Assembly (NCBI RefSeq): GCF_038051925.1
Contig: NZ_CP150634.1
Coordinates: 2,860,300-2,924,299, forward strand
Length of the DNA stretch: 64,000 nucleotides
Reading direction: 5' to 3'
DNA from: Methylotuvimicrobium sp. KM2
GTDB taxonomy: Bacteria; Pseudomonadota; Gammaproteobacteria; Methylococcales; Methylomonadaceae
Position 1 is the first letter of the stretch, and each line of letters starts with the position of its first letter. Shown one piece after another: positions 20,402 through 29,591 of this stretch. A program made the translations under genes and the position numbers. The notes below the pieces were generated by a model that had not been told where the DNA came from, searched no databases, and worked only from the letters and a program-made list of their open reading frames with translations.

Positions 20402-21883
20402 ATGAATAAAAAATATTTTTTACCGTTACTACTGTTAATTATCACATTTTCCCCTTTCTCGTTCGCGCAAACGGGCGGTATCGAAAATCTTCGCGAAACC
20501 AGTAAAGCGTTTGCGTCGGTCGCGCGGCAAACCTCTCCTTCGGTTGTCTTTATCCAAGTGGAAAGTTCCCGTGAAGGCGTCGCGCAAGCCCCCTTTACAA
20601 CGCCATTCGGCGACGAATGGCCTTTCGGCGATGATTTTTTCCGGCGTTTTTTCGGCGATGAATTTCCCGGAACGCCAAGGCGACCTAGTCCTGCGCCAGC
20701 CCCACAACAACGGCCACCCGCGATTGGCCAAGGTTCCGGTTTTGTTTTCGCGTCGAAGCGAGGCTTGTTGAGCGAAACCTCCTATATCATCACGAACAAT
20801 CATGTCGTTGCGAATGCCGACAAAATTCGCGTGACGTTCCAAGACGGGCGTGAATTCGACGCCAAGATTACCGGAACCGATCCTAAATCGGATATCGCCG
20901 TCATTGAAATCAAAGCCGGAAACTTGCCGGCCTTGCCGCTGGGCGACTCAACAAAACTGGAAGTCGGCGAATGGGTCGTGGCTATCGGCAATCCGTTCGG
21001 CTTGAGCCATACGTTGACCGTCGGAGTCGTAAGCGCCAAGGGCAGAACCAGCCTCGGCATCAGCGATTACGAAGACTTCATTCAAACCGATGCCGCGATC
21101 AATCCCGGCAATTCCGGCGGCCCGCTCGTCAACCTGGATGGTGAAGCAGTCGGTATCAATACCGCGATTTTCAGCCGGAGCGGCGGTCATATGGGCGTTG
21201 GCTTCGCAATCCCTATCAATCTGGCAAAATCGATCGCCGACCAATTGATCGAACGAGGAGAAGTCACGCGCGGCTATTTAGGCGTCGTGATTCAACCGTT
21301 GACGCAGGAATTGGCCGAGTCCTTCAACTTGACTACGCATCAAGGCATTTTAATCGCACAGGTCACCGATGGTTCGCCGGCGGCGAAGGCGGGTCTCAAA
21401 GCCGGAGACATCGTGACCGAATACCAAGGCCGGCCGGTCAACGATATCGGCGATTTCAGAAACCGCGTCGCGCTAACACCGCCCGGCAAAAGCGCCAGAA
21501 TCGCGATCTTGCGCGATGGAAAATCGCGAACCATCGACATAAAAATCGAAAAACTCGGCGATCAACCAATTGCAGCGGCACAAGCGCCCGCCCAAAGCAC
21601 CGAAGAACTGGGCTTGACCGTGCAGACCGTGACTCGGGAACTGGCTCGGCAATTCAATGCCACCCCCGGCCAAGGCGTCATCGTCACCGAGATCAAGCCC
21701 GGCGCGATTGCCGCAATGGCCGGCATACGCCCCGGCACTGTAATCCTGGAAGTCGACCGCAAACCGGTCAATTCGGCCAACGAATTCAATCGCGCCGTCA
21801 ACCAAAGCAAGGATAATAAGCGGATCTTGTTACTAATCAGCGATCGCGGCATGTCCCGCTATGTCGTCTTGCAATGGCGCTAA
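20402..21883 (+). CDS. Do-like periplasmic serine protease (DegP/MucD type)
   Basis: A 493-residue exported protease and chaperone for misfolded envelope proteins. A signal peptide (KKYFLPLLLLIITFSPFSFA) precedes a trypsin-like domain with the triad His in ITNNHVVANADKI near 138, Asp in SDIAVIEI near 165 and Ser in NPGNSGGPLVN near 240. Two PDZ domains follow, each with a GSPAAKAGLKAGDI-like loop (about 300 and 415). The phenylalanine-rich FGDDFFRRFFGDEF segment before the protease domain is characteristic of the DegP/MucD LA loop. A ribosome binding site (AAGAAGG) precedes the ATG. It is monocistronic and flanked by repeats. Confidence 0.95.
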   Translation: MNKKYFLPLLLLIITFSPFSFAQTGGIENLRETSKAFASVARQTSPSVVFIQVESSREGVAQAPFTTPFGDEWPFGDDFFRRFFGDEFPGTPRRPSPAPAPQQRPPAIGQGSGFVFASKRGLLSETSYIITNNHVVANADKIRVTFQDGREFDAKITGTDPKSDIAVIEIKAGNLPALPLGDSTKLEVGEWVVAIGNPFGLSHTLTVGVVSAKGRTSLGISDYEDFIQTDAAINPGNSGGPLVNLDGEAVGINTAIFSRSGGHMGVGFAIPINLAKSIADQLIERGEVTRGYLGVVIQPLTQELAESFNLTTHQGILIAQVTDGSPAAKAGLKAGDIVTEYQGRPVNDIGDFRNRVALTPPGKSARIAILRDGKSRTIDIKIEKLGDQPIAAAQAPAQSTEELGLTVQTVTRELARQFNATPGQGVIVTEIKPGAIAAMAGIRPGTVILEVDRKPVNSANEFNRAVNQSKDNKRILLLISDRGMSRYVVLQWR

Positions 21884-21983
21884 ACGAAAACGCTTTGGCA
21901 GTCATTCTCTGAATCGCACATGGATTGCATCCTTGAATGAAAAGATGTAGGGCATGCCTAGCGAGGATGTCGGCAACAGCCGG

Positions 21984-22063
21984 GTAGGTCGGGTTAGGCG
22001 GAGCCGTAACCCGACATATCGATGGGCAAAATGTCGGGTTACGCTAACGCTAACCCGACCTAC
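21984..22063. repeat. 80-bp palindromic repeat, left of bioA
   Basis: The unit runs from GTAGGTCGGGTTAGGCGG to CGCTAACCCGACCTAC and is itself palindromic. Its near-exact reverse complement (three mismatches in 80) lies at 23423-23502, on the other side of bioA. The bioA open frame artificially extends back into this repeat. Confidence 0.75.
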
Positions 22064-22108
22064 GCTATTAATTTAGGGATCATAATCCCCTCTACCTTGT
22101 TCAGCTCA

Positions 22109-23398
22109 ATGACTCAACTCGACTCACTACTGCAATTCGACCGCGACCATATCTGGCATCCCTACACATCAATGACAACACCCACGCCGGTTTATCATGT
22201 CGCCAGCGCCTCAGGCGTCGTGCTTAAACTGGCCGACGGCCGCGAATTAATCGACGGCATGTCGTCTTGGTGGTCGGCAATACACGGCTATAATCATCCC
22301 AAACTCAACCAAGCGGCCACGGAACAATTACAATCGATGGCCCATGTAATGTTCGGCGGCATTACGCATACGCCGGCAATCGAATTGATCGAGCGTCTAT
22401 TGAAAATCACACCCGAGGGCTTGAGCAAGGTATTTCTTTGCGACTCCGGCTCGGTCAGCGTCGAAGTCGCATTGAAGATGGCCATTCAATATTGGCAAGC
22501 GCTCGGCAAACCCGAAAAAAACCGATTCGTGGCGCTTCGAGGCGGTTATCACGGCGATACCTTCGGCGCGATGTCTGTCTGCGACCCGGTTACCGGCATG
22601 CATCATTTGTTCAACCCCGTATTACCTCAACACCATTTCGCGCAACGGCCGGCTTGCCGTTTTGGCGAACCTTGGAACCCGTCCGATATCGATCCGTTGG
22701 AAGCCATTTTATCGAATCACGGCGACTCCTGCGCGGCGGTCATTCTCGAACCGATCGTCCAAGGCGCGGGCGGCATGTGGTTTTATCATCCCGACTATCT
22801 AAAATCGGTAAGCGCCTTATGCAAAAAATATGAGGTATTGCTGATCGCCGATGAAATTGCGACCGGCTTCGGCCGTACCGGCAAACTATTTGCCTGCGAA
22901 CATGCCGGTATTTCGCCGGATATTTTATGCCTCGGTAAAGCCTTGACCGGCGGCTACCTGACGCTAGCCGCTACATTGACGACCGACAAAGTTGCCGAAT
23001 CGATTTCGGATGGGCCGGCCGGCTGTTTCATGCACGGCCCGACATTCATGGGGAATCCTCTGGCCTGCAGCATCGCATCGGCGAGCATCGACTTATTACT
23101 CGAGTCGGATTGGCAAAGTCAAATCGCGGCCATTGAGGCCGGACTCAAAAAAGGCTTGGAACCGTGCCGCAACCTGGCTAGCGTTAACGATGTCAGGGTG
23201 CTCGGCGCGATCGGTGTCGTTGAAATGAAAGACCCTGTGAGCCTTTCCGAAATTCAAGACCGCTTGGTTAAACAAGGCGTTTGGTTAAGGCCGTTCGGGC
23301 GTTTAATTTATACGATGCCGCCTTATATAATCGACGAACGCCAATTGCAAAAATTAACCGCGGCGATTTTTGAAACCCTACAACTAACGGATCATTAA
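22109..23398 (+). CDS. bioA: Adenosylmethionine-8-amino-7-oxononanoate transaminase
   Basis: Biotin pathway enzyme making 7,8-diaminopelargonate with SAM as amino donor. The 429-residue PLP protein starts [21 protein letters not shown], the usual BioA opening, and has [13 protein letters not shown] near 50, [15 protein letters not shown] near 145, [14 protein letters not shown] near 245 and the PLP lysine in CLGKALTGG near 275. An open frame to 22022 runs into a repeat, so the ATG at 22109 is preferred. It stands alone, without other bio genes, between two inverted 80-base repeats. Confidence 0.96.
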   Translation: MTQLDSLLQFDRDHIWHPYTSMTTPTPVYHVASASGVVLKLADGRELIDGMSSWWSAIHGYNHPKLNQAATEQLQSMAHVMFGGITHTPAIELIERLLKITPEGLSKVFLCDSGSVSVEVALKMAIQYWQALGKPEKNRFVALRGGYHGDTFGAMSVCDPVTGMHHLFNPVLPQHHFAQRPACRFGEPWNPSDIDPLEAILSNHGDSCAAVILEPIVQGAGGMWFYHPDYLKSVSALCKKYEVLLIADEIATGFGRTGKLFACEHAGISPDILCLGKALTGGYLTLAATLTTDKVAESISDGPAGCFMHGPTFMGNPLACSIASASIDLLLESDWQSQIAAIEAGLKKGLEPCRNLASVNDVRVLGAIGVVEMKDPVSLSEIQDRLVKQGVWLRPFGRLIYTMPPYIIDERQLQKLTAAIFETLQLTDH

Positions 23399-23422
23399 GC
23401 GTTATACTTCGCGCGGTTTAGA

Positions 23423-23502
23423 GTAGGTCGGGTTAGCGCTAGCGTAACCCGACATTTTGCTCATCGATATGTCGGGTTACGGCTCCGCCAAACCCGACCT
23501 AC
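23423..23502. repeat. 80-bp palindromic repeat, right of bioA
   Basis: Reverse-complement copy of 21984-22063 with three mismatches. Its position 25 bases after the bioA stop means the hairpin may also act in transcript 3'-end formation, although no T-run follows. Between here and 23573 lies a joined partial copy of the 5752 palindrome (GAACTTTCACAATAACGTTC). Confidence 0.75.
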
Positions 23503-23573
23503 CCGGCTACGAACTTTCACAATAACGTTCATGAAGACCCGGCCATCGCCCCGGCAAATCAAAGTTTAACCGC

Positions 23574-23657
23574 GTAGCCCGGATTGAGCGCAAGCGCAAT
23601 CCGGGGCGTTCGAGGCCACGCAATCCCCGTATTCCGCTTACGCTGCATACGGGCTAC
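23574..23657. repeat. REP-like repeat GTAGCCCGG, copy 1
   Basis: Starts GTAGCCCGGATTGAGCGC and ends CTGCATACGGGCTAC. The ends are mutually complementary. Copies are at 23685-23766 (same orientation) and 46088-46153 (inverted). Non-coding; part of a 490-base gap between bioA and the EAL gene that contains only repeats. Confidence 0.6.
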
Positions 23658-23684
23658 GCGCTTCTTCCGGCGAGTATAAACAGC

Positions 23685-23766
23685 GTAGTCCGGATGGAAC
23701 CCAGCGCAATCCGGGAAGTTCGAAGCCACGCCATTCCCGTATTTCGCTACGCTGCATACGGGCTAC
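23685..23766. repeat. REP-like repeat GTAGCCCGG, copy 2
   Basis: Starts GTAGTCCGGATGGAACCC and ends CTGCATACGGGCTAC. Same layout as the copy 28 bases upstream, with several differences in the middle, so the two are not a recent tandem duplication. Confidence 0.6.
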
Positions 23767-23887
23767 ATACCTTAATAGCAACTTGGGAAAGAGCGGAGCG
23801 GATTGGCCGTTTTTAGCTTGATGCGTATGGCTTGCAAACCCCGTCTTGCTAAGAAAGTTGGCTGACAAAAAAAGTAGGTTTCTGCCG

Positions 23888-24380
23888 TTAATTCTTTTGT
23901 TCCAACTGCCATTCGTTTAGCCAGTTGAACAAGGCTTCCTCTGTCATGGGTTTCGCAATGGCATAACCTTGACCATTTTCACAACCCAACTCAAGTAATT
24001 TCGATAAGTGTTCGGTTGTCTCGACGCCTTCCGAGATGACTTGTAATTTGAATATCGCGGCGAGATCAATAATCCCTTTAACTATCGCCAAATCCCCCTC
24101 GTCTTCCAGCATACCCAACACAAACGACCGATCGATTTTTAACGTTTTCGCCGGCAAGGTTTTCAAATAACTCAACGACGAATAACCTGTTCCAAAATCA
24201 TCAAGCGCAAATACGACACCCAACGCTTGGCAAGCCTTCATCACCTTAGCGGCACGTTCATAATCTTCCGATGTCCCGGTTTCCCGTATTTCCAGTTCAA
24301 GACAGCCTGGCTGCAACTCGGGGTTTTCGTCAAGCTTGGCGGCTAAATTTTCAACAAAATCAGAATGCAATAATGCCCCG
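23888..24380 (-). pseudogene. EAL-domain C-terminal fragment, frameshifted from the upstream gene
   Basis: This frame holds the larger part of an EAL phosphodiesterase domain: LELEIRET, VFALDDFGTGYSSLSYL, LKIDRSFV and ISEGVET, with catalytic-type residues intact. It belongs to the REC-PAS-GGDEF gene upstream. The break is in a C6G4 run (24376-24385 on the plus strand); with one base fewer, the two frames would join as INVAPGALLHSDFVENL, the expected family sequence. It may be a true frameshift, a sequencing error in the homopolymer, or a slippery/phase-variable site. Confidence 0.8.
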
Positions 24381-25976
24381 GGGGGCAACATTAATACTAA
24401 TGGCAATATCGATTCCTGATTTTTTCCATTGATGCCAATAACTTAAGACCCTCGACAACACCCATTGGCCGATATTAATCTCCAACTGACTGCCTTGAAT
24501 CATCGGTAAAAACTCGGCAGGGCTCAGTAATCCGCGAGTGGGATGTTGCCAGCGAATCAAGGCTTCAACACCCAGAAAAGTACCATCGCGAAGATTGATC
24601 TTCGGTTGAAAATACAACACAAATTCATTATCGGCTAATGCGCGCTCGATACGGGCAAATTGCTTTCCTTGCTCACAGGCTTGTTTTTCTTGAAGCACGT
24701 CGAACCGTTGAAATCGATTCTTACCTTGCTGCTTGGCTTGATACATCGCTTGATCGGCATGGCGAATCAGTGTTTCAGCATCGGCTGAATCGTCCGGATA
24801 CAGCGTAAAACCCAAGCTTAACGATACCGACACATTTTGATTCGCCAGCAACATTTTTGCCGAAACGGCTTTAAGAATTCTTCGTAATATCGCCTTACAT
24901 TCGCCGCTGTCATTGATATCCAACAATAACAATACAAACTCATCGCCGCCAATGCGTGCCAGCGTATCGCCTTCGCGTAAACAAGCCTTGATGCGACGGG
25001 TAACTTCGATCAATAATTGATCGCCGACTTGATGACCGAATCGGTCATTGATCGGTTTGAACTCATCCAGATCCAAATAGCACACCGCCATTAATTTTCG
25101 CGACCGCCGTGTATGAACGATGGCTTGTTCCAGTCGATCGGATAATAAAAAGCGGTTCGGAACCCCGGTCAAGGGATCGAAATGCGCGATACGTTCCAAC
25201 GCATGCTGATGTTCTTTGATCGGAGTAATGTCGATAAACGAACCGATGAAATGATGGATACAGCCCTGATCGTCCCTGACGACGGCAATAGACGTCAATG
25301 CCGCGTAAATCTCACCCTGCTTGTTGCGATTCCAAATTTCGCCGTTCCAATAACCTTTCGACAGCAAGGCTTGCCACATGCTTCGGTAGAATTCGATATC
25401 CTGCCGCCCCGATTTAAGTATGCGTGGATTTTCGCCTTTGATTTCGTCAAGCCTATAACCGGTAATACGACTAAAGGCGTTATTGACATTGATAATACGG
25501 TTTTCAATATCGGTTATTACGATACCGTCATGGCTATAGGCAAAAACATTCGCGGCAAGACGTTGATCTTCTTCCTTTTGACGCAATGCCCGCCGCATCC
25601 GTTCGGTTTCCAACAAATTACGCACCCTAAGCTGAGCAATCTGGAGATTAAAAGGCTTGATCAAAAAGTCTGCCGCACCCAGCGATAAACCCTGAATTTC
25701 AGCTTCAATTTCACTCAACGCCGTCACGAAAATAATCGGTATATGCTGTAATTTAGCATCGGATTTAAACATGCGGCAGGTTTCATAGCCATCGAGATCG
25801 GGCATCATGATATCGAGCAAAACCAAATCGGGCGGAGTCTCGCTAGCCAGAGCCAAGCCTTTTTTCCCGCTAGTCGCTATTTGGATCTCGTATTGATCCT
25901 GTAATGCCATCCCCAATAGCGTGATATTAGCCGGTGTATCGTCGATTATAAGAATCTTCTGGCGCTCAATGCTCAC
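24360..25976 (-). CDS. REC-PAS-GGDEF protein with truncated EAL domain
   Basis: A 538-residue cytoplasmic c-di-GMP signalling protein. Receiver at 1-120 with IIDDTPANI, VLLDIMMPDLDG and LIKPF; PAS about 140-255 (YSHDGIVITDIENRIINVN); GGDEF about 270-430 with GGDEFVLLLLD, so cyclase activity is plausible; and the start of an EAL domain (GVEALIRWQHP near 465). The frame then ends at a TGA after the C6G4 run, leaving the rest of the EAL domain in another frame. Its start overlaps the kinase gene by four bases (ATGA), so kinase and receiver are probably partners. It is the last gene of the corrinoid-linked operon. Confidence 0.88.
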   Translation of the reverse strand: MSIERQKILIIDDTPANITLLGMALQDQYEIQIATSGKKGLALASETPPDLVLLDIMMPDLDGYETCRMFKSDAKLQHIPIIFVTALSEIEAEIQGLSLGAADFLIKPFNLQIAQLRVRNLLETERMRRALRQKEEDQRLAANVFAYSHDGIVITDIENRIINVNNAFSRITGYRLDEIKGENPRILKSGRQDIEFYRSMWQALLSKGYWNGEIWNRNKQGEIYAALTSIAVVRDDQGCIHHFIGSFIDITPIKEHQHALERIAHFDPLTGVPNRFLLSDRLEQAIVHTRRSRKLMAVCYLDLDEFKPINDRFGHQVGDQLLIEVTRRIKACLREGDTLARIGGDEFVLLLLDINDSGECKAILRRILKAVSAKMLLANQNVSVSLSLGFTLYPDDSADAETLIRHADQAMYQAKQQGKNRFQRFDVLQEKQACEQGKQFARIERALADNEFVLYFQPKINLRDGTFLGVEALIRWQHPTRGLLSPAEFLPMIQGSQLEINIGQWVLSRVLSYWHQWKKSGIDIAISINVAPRGIIAF

Positions 25977-27952
25977 AATGCGTTTCCCTTGGTCTCGGAG
26001 AATTTCTCACGCAATAATTTTAGCTGTAGATGAGCCTCCTCAAAATTCATATCGTTGATCAACTTACCAAGCGTGGCAAAATGCGAAGCAATCAAACTAC
26101 CCTCCAGCTTTGCTTGCAGCATGCTAAATTGTTCAACGGCAGTAAACATATTTTTTTCCAATTGGCGCTCGAGACCATCGAGAATCTCGTTAATACCCTC
26201 GCAATTTTTGAAAAACATGCGTTCTTCATCGTTGCAAGTCAACGTCTTTTGCTGCTGAACCGCGGACAGATGGATATGGCTTTCGATAACGCTTATTAAA
26301 TGCTCAATCGGAAAAGGCCGAACGAGTAACTCATCGATAAGCTCTTTGAATTCCGGCTCTAGCCCTTGTTGGCATAGTTGATCGCTAATGCCGATAATGA
26401 ATGCTCGGGGAAGATGCTTGGCCGACTCCAAGACCCGAATCTTTCTCGCAAGCAGGCCAAGATATCTATTTTCCAAATTAGGTCCAATAATGATGGCATC
26501 CAACCCAAAATCCTTGTCGATAACGTCCGAAATTTGATCATCCTGATCGACACCAATCACTTCGATGGATCGTGCCTTTAGTTGTGCCGACAAATTAGCA
26601 CCATGTCCGCAATCACTGTCGATCAATAACACGCGGCTTAGTCTAGGATTTGGATTCGATAATGGGCATGACTCATCGATATTGGATGGCAAAGCGCTGT
26701 TATCGATCTCATTATCGACGCGGGTAGGTATCCGAAACCAAAAACGCGAGCCTTGCCCTTCATCGCTCTCAAACCCTGCTTTGCCTTGCATCAACTCGGC
26801 AAAACGCGATACCAGCGACAATCCCAGCCCAGTCCCCACATAGCGCCGATTCGAACTGCTATCGACTTGGGTAAACGGTTTAAATAACTCGCGCTGTTTG
26901 TCCTTTGGAATACCGATACCGGTATCGCTGACCGAAAACTCCAATTGACAATTCCCGGACTCGTCAAGGACCGGACCCGCCTCGATCCGGATGGAACCGC
27001 GATCGGTGAATTTAATGGCATTACTGACCAGGTTGGACAACATTTGTTTAACTCTGAGCGGGTCAATTCGATAGACCTGTGCCTCGCCATCCACCCAAGC
27101 CGCATAAATCCTCAGGCCTTTTTGCTGGGCGGCGCCGGAAAAAAGTATCATGATTTCATTTAAAACCTTTTGCGGATGAACGGCTAAAAAATTTAGCTCC
27201 AAGCGATTCGCCTCGATTTTAGACAAATCTAAAATATCATTGAGCAAAGCAAGCAAATTAGTTCCGGACGTCAGAATCGTCCGAGCGCATTCTAGGCGTT
27301 TAGCATCATTGCATTCCTGCTTGGCTAATAATTGGGCCATGCCCAGAATCCCGTTCAATGGCGTCCGAATTTCGTGAGACATCGTCGCTAAAAAACTACT
27401 TTTGGCACGATTAGCGGCTTCCGCTTTACGAGTCTGTATTTTATTATTCAAAATCAGCGCGATGTGAGAAAAAAACGGTGCCAAATAATTGCGCATCTGT
27501 GCCGATCCCAGCAAATCGGACATTTTAACAACACCCAACATTTGATCGCCAATCGTCAAAGGCATCACCCATGTGCATGCCACCGCCGCAACATTATCTT
27601 TAAGCAAGGTATGGTTCAAATCGGTATTTTGTTCGACAAAATGATGTGTAGCGAAGACTTCTGCCACCAACGAATCTTCAATCTCACCGACAATCCGTTT
27701 TTCGCCGAATAAGTTGACATAGTGAATCTCGCCTTCGTCCAAATAATAAATCTCTGTATTGGTACCGCCTAAACTACAGCAAAGAGCCGCGATCATACTA
27801 TCTAAGAAATAATCGATACCGGCAATCGGATTAAGCAATTCCACCATATGCAGGACAAGATGCAGATTGGCTTTTTCTTCGGATAGCTTACGGACACGAT
27901 GTTCCAAATGCTCTATACGCCTTTGCAAATCATGTTCGTTTGAATTCATCAT
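25973..27952 (-). CDS. GAF-histidine kinase with degenerate receiver and C-terminal helical domain
   Basis: A 659-residue kinase with no membrane segment. A short coiled coil (8-30) is followed by a GAF-like sensor region (about 30-180), HisKA with FLATMSHEIRTPLNGILGM near 190, and a HATPase with NLVSNAIKFTD, SVSDTGIGIPKDK and GTGLGLSLVSRF (about 300-415). Then comes a receiver-like domain (about 440-560) that reads AIIIGPN where the Asp should be, and an Hpt-like helical end (about 580-659) in which I cannot find the phospho-histidine motif. It overlaps both neighbours by four bases. The soluble GAF input suggests a cytoplasmic cue, perhaps from the methyltransferase proteins encoded just upstream. 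Confidence 0.88.
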   Translation of the reverse strand: MMNSNEHDLQRRIEHLEHRVRKLSEEKANLHLVLHMVELLNPIAGIDYFLDSMIAALCCSLGGTNTEIYYLDEGEIHYVNLFGEKRIVGEIEDSLVAEVFATHHFVEQNTDLNHTLLKDNVAAVACTWVMPLTIGDQMLGVVKMSDLLGSAQMRNYLAPFFSHIALILNNKIQTRKAEAANRAKSSFLATMSHEIRTPLNGILGMAQLLAKQECNDAKRLECARTILTSGTNLLALLNDILDLSKIEANRLELNFLAVHPQKVLNEIMILFSGAAQQKGLRIYAAWVDGEAQVYRIDPLRVKQMLSNLVSNAIKFTDRGSIRIEAGPVLDESGNCQLEFSVSDTGIGIPKDKQRELFKPFTQVDSSSNRRYVGTGLGLSLVSRFAELMQGKAGFESDEGQGSRFWFRIPTRVDNEIDNSALPSNIDESCPLSNPNPRLSRVLLIDSDCGHGANLSAQLKARSIEVIGVDQDDQISDVIDKDFGLDAIIIGPNLENRYLGLLARKIRVLESAKHLPRAFIIGISDQLCQQGLEPEFKELIDELLVRPFPIEHLISVIESHIHLSAVQQQKTLTCNDEERMFFKNCEGINEILDGLERQLEKNMFTAVEQFSMLQAKLEGSLIASHFATLGKLINDMNFEEAHLQLKLLREKFSETKGNAL

Positions 27953-28566
27953 GCCCGTTCAAGTCGTTGCTTAATAGCTTCGAACACCACTTGCATTAAG
28001 TGTTCAAGATCCACTTCGAGCCACTGTAAAGGTAAATCCACAAAATCGGCCGCGGCTTGAGCGGCTTCGGAAAAATCGACGCTGCATGGGGTTTTGAGTG
28101 CAAGCATGAATTTATGGCTACTGTGAAAAATTTCGCGCACAACGGCAATATTGTTACCGAAACATGCCGTGATCATCGGTTGCCAAGTCAAGGCCCAATC
28201 CTCGACCAGAAAGTACGCTCCCCTTTCAAGCTCCTGCATGAAACGCTCGTAACCTAATAACATAACGATGCAATTTTGACCCCGGGTGCGGCAAGTGCGA
28301 TGTTCTTCCAAATAATTGTCCATCAACGGATGGCAGCTGCCGTAAAAAACAAAGGTTTTGTCGCCTTTCGCCTCATGCTCTTGCAAGGCTTCGTTAAGCT
28401 CTTTCGATAAGCGATTCAGGTAATTGTGCAAGGCCGAATCCAAAAAATGCGTTTGTACATTCCAGCCATGAGTCCGAATCAAATAGTCGACTTCTTTGCG
28501 CAAAATACCGCAACCGACCATCGTCAATGGCTCTGTATGCTCCTGATGCAACACAAATTTTTTCAT
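27949..28566 (-). CDS. DUF1638-family protein
   Basis: A 205-residue cytoplasmic protein resembling the DUF1638 family, which in many anaerobes and methanogens is encoded beside corrinoid proteins and UroD-like methyltransferases; its activity is not established. Conserved-looking residues are GCGILRKEVDYLI near 18, FYGSCHPLMDNY near 73 and RTCRTRGQNC near 90, giving several cysteines and a histidine that could bind metal or corrinoid. It overlaps the methyltransferase gene upstream and the kinase gene downstream by four bases each, so it is placed exactly at the junction of the chemistry and the signalling genes. Confidence 0.75.
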   Translation of the reverse strand: MKKFVLHQEHTEPLTMVGCGILRKEVDYLIRTHGWNVQTHFLDSALHNYLNRLSKELNEALQEHEAKGDKTFVFYGSCHPLMDNYLEEHRTCRTRGQNCIVMLLGYERFMQELERGAYFLVEDWALTWQPMITACFGNNIAVVREIFHSSHKFMLALKTPCSVDFSEAAQAAADFVDLPLQWLEVDLEHLMQVVFEAIKQRLERA

Positions 28567-29591
28567 GTCAACTGCCCGTAGTCAAAGGCTGCCGTTATCA
28601 TCGCCTTAATATTGCCCTCGGGTACCGCCAAAGGCATAACGCCATTACCGAATAAAAAATGTCCGCCCGGTTTGCCTATCTCTATGATACGCTTGACTTC
28701 GGCTTGTGTTTCCGCCTCATTCCAATGAATCATTTTGATATCGTCAATCACTCCACAAGTCAATCCTCTGGTATTGATCAAGCGTTTAGCTTCGGCCAAG
28801 TCAGCCAATGGACTGATGTAATGCGACTCGATGCCCAGTTGGTCAAACACCAAATCTATGACCCCATTAAACGGCGCCATGCCGCAGTAATAGACGACAT
28901 CATCTACGCCGCCCGGCTGCAAATCGAGTTTCATCCAAGGCAACACGATTTCTTCGATGATTTTGTTACCGACGAAATAGGGAGAGCCGAACGGCGTTGA
29001 ATACATCAGAACATTGGCTCCGGCCGCACGTAGCGCATTAATGTGCCGATGAACAAAATCAACGCATTTGCGCAACAATTCATCGCGCAGATCGGTCGGC
29101 CCGGTTAAAAACAGCTCCATCCATTTATCCATACCCATCAATAGCGCCGGCAAGGTCGTCGAAGCCGTAACATAAGCGCAAATGGCATGGGTCCGCCCTA
29201 TTTCGGCGCGCAAAACCGCTAAACAATCGGCAATGGCTTGCCAAGCTTGATGTTGAGTGATATCGGTCGGGACTTCGAATTTGGCAATATCGTCCCAATT
29301 CTTGATCACGAAATCTTCTACATTAGGCACGCCGTCATCGGCAAATAATATTTTTTGGCAGCCCAACAATTCGGCTTCCTTGCCGACATAATGCAAACTC
29401 CACGCATTGTCATGACCGAAGCGCTTTAACATTCGCAATTGCGCTTCTGCAACACAATCGCCCCGTGCAAAATAATCTTGAGCGCGCATATCGAGTTCTC
29501 GCGCACCTTGATCGAACAAATTGCAAAAGATCGGAATACGCGGTGCCGGGTCGCCGTTTTTAGCCGCCGCTAAAATTTCTAAGGGTGTCAT
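28563..29591 (-). CDS. UroD/MtaA/CmuA-family corrinoid methyltransferase-like protein
   Basis: A 342-residue TIM-barrel protein of the uroporphyrinogen decarboxylase superfamily, of the branch that moves methyl groups between corrinoid proteins and a thiol or pterin. Visible: RIPIFCNLFDQGARE near 18, the ASTTLPALLMGMDKWMELFL helix near 145, and GGHFLFGNGVMPLAVPEGNI near 315. The usual Zn site of MtaA-type enzymes, HxC plus a late Cys, appears as YYCG near 240 and lacks the late cysteine, judged by eye. It overlaps its two neighbours by four bases each. It may have become a sensor or have a different methyl acceptor. Confidence 0.8.
   Translation of the reverse strand: MTPLEILAAAKNGDPAPRIPIFCNLFDQGARELDMRAQDYFARGDCVAEAQLRMLKRFGHDNAWSLHYVGKEAELLGCQKILFADDGVPNVEDFVIKNWDDIAKFEVPTDITQHQAWQAIADCLAVLRAEIGRTHAICAYVTASTTLPALLMGMDKWMELFLTGPTDLRDELLRKCVDFVHRHINALRAAGANVLMYSTPFGSPYFVGNKIIEEIVLPWMKLDLQPGGVDDVVYYCGMAPFNGVIDLVFDQLGIESHYISPLADLAEAKRLINTRGLTCGVIDDIKMIHWNEAETQAEVKRIIEIGKPGGHFLFGNGVMPLAVPEGNIKAMITAAFDYGQLT

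Noticed and set aside
22022..22108. N-terminal extension of BioA
   Set aside because: The extension translates a palindromic repeat; the BioA family start [16 protein letters not shown] is at 22109.
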